DNA of 5,419 nucleotides from Prevotella sp. (lineage in GTDB: Bacteria > Bacteroidota > Bacteroidia > Bacteroidales > Bacteroidaceae): NCBI GenBank assembly GCA_017632825.1, contig JAGBQP010000104.1, positions 1-5,419 of the forward strand, read 5' to 3'. Positions within the stretch are counted from its first letter, which is position 1. The number at the start of each line of letters is the position of its first letter. Under the pieces are notes generated by a model. The model did no database searches and was not told the DNA's origin. It was given only the letters and a program-made list of their open reading frames with translations. Position numbers and translations under genes: made by a program. Shown here in pieces: positions 5,083 to 5,419 of this stretch.

Positions 5083-5419
5083 ACACATGCTCATTCTGGC
5101 CTTCCTTGTTATACCTCTCGCAGGAAGCGCTCAGAATAACGAACAGGAAAAGCAGAAGGCTGAGAATATTAATGATATGTTATCAGACAAGAAGCAGAAG
5201 CTTTCTATGACGCTTGAAGATTTGAACTTCGGCGGAAAGAACTACCATAATATGCAGCCCAAAAACATGTGGCTCACATGGTGGGGCGACCAACTGGTAC
5301 AGACAGACGTGGAGGAGTGTTATCTCATTGATGTCAAGACGGGAAAGAAGAAACTGCTCTTCACTCTCGATGACATTAACAAATGGGCTGACAGCAATGA
5401 AGACGAAAACCGTTATGTG
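5072..5419 (+). CDS. exported S9B peptidase, dipeptidyl peptidase IV-like, N-terminal fragment
   Basis: The first 116 codons are present; the frame stays open to the right edge. Residues 1-20 form a signal peptide: basic MKIKH, a hydrophobic core (LILAFLVIPLA), and AGSA before Q21, a common Bacteroidota signal peptidase I site. There is no lipobox cysteine, so a soluble periplasmic protein is expected. The following sequence, with MTLEDLNFGGKNYHN, the tryptophan-rich WLTWWGDQ, and a Y-LIDVKTGKKKLLFTLDDIN segment, resembles the start of the beta-propeller domain of Bacteroidota DPP IV enzymes, which release X-Pro dipeptides. The catalytic Ser-Asp-His would lie beyond the window. The ATG at 5072 overlaps the end of rlmL by 11 nt in another frame; an alternative ATG at 5087 would still leave a workable signal peptide. 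The family call is from memory of similar N-termini, so it is moderate. Confidence 0.7.
   Translation, partial: MKIKHMLILAFLVIPLAGSAQNNEQEKQKAENINDMLSDKKQKLSMTLEDLNFGGKNYHNMQPKNMWLTWWGDQLVQTDVEECYLIDVKTGKKKLLFTLDDINKWADSNEDENRYV

Overview
The window looks like a gut or oral Bacteroidota chromosome, most probably Prevotella or a close relative. The reasons are promoters of the Bacteroidota type (TTTG, about 17-20 nt, then TAnnTTTG) in front of four genes, absence of clear Shine-Dalgarno sites, balanced base composition with AT-rich intergenic regions, and family members typical of the phylum: an inositol phosphate synthase beside a CDP-alcohol phosphatidyltransferase, an RlmL-type rRNA methyltransferase, and a dipeptidyl peptidase IV-like exported protein. 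The genus is inference.

Layout. Positions 1-1156 (minus strand) hold an inositol-lipid pair: a CDP-alcohol phosphatidyltransferase (197-1156) followed 34 nt downstream by the start of myo-inositol-1-phosphate synthase (1-162, cut by the window edge). A divergent promoter region (1157-1282) separates this pair from a plus-strand IspD/TarI-like cytidylyltransferase (1283-1936). The latter converges on a minus-strand PAS-type sensor histidine kinase (2055-3299). The space between the convergent genes is filled by arrays of an octamer, AATTGAAA on the left and its near-complement CTTCAATT on the right, forming a large imperfect inverted repeat and supplying the last codons of the cytidylyltransferase. 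A second divergent promoter region (3300-3489) separates the kinase from an rlmL-like THUMP methyltransferase (3490-5082). That protein ends in a charged low-complexity tail with eight consecutive hexapeptide repeats. Its 3' end overlaps by 11 nt a signal-peptide-bearing S9B peptidase gene (5072-5419, cut by the edge).

How the genes fit together. The left part plausibly makes inositol phosphate and attaches it to a CDP-activated lipid, giving phosphatidylinositol(-phosphate) type lipids as known in Bacteroides. The divergent cytidylyltransferase may supply an activated headgroup or be unrelated. The kinase has no response regulator in view. The methyltransferase and peptidase are likely co-transcribed and possibly translationally coupled, although their functions (ribosome modification and periplasmic dipeptide release) are unrelated.

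I see no RNA genes, mobile elements or CRISPR arrays. The most unusual features are the octamer inverted repeat that runs into a coding sequence and the periodic basic tail on the methyltransferase. I do not see a clearly new multi-gene system.
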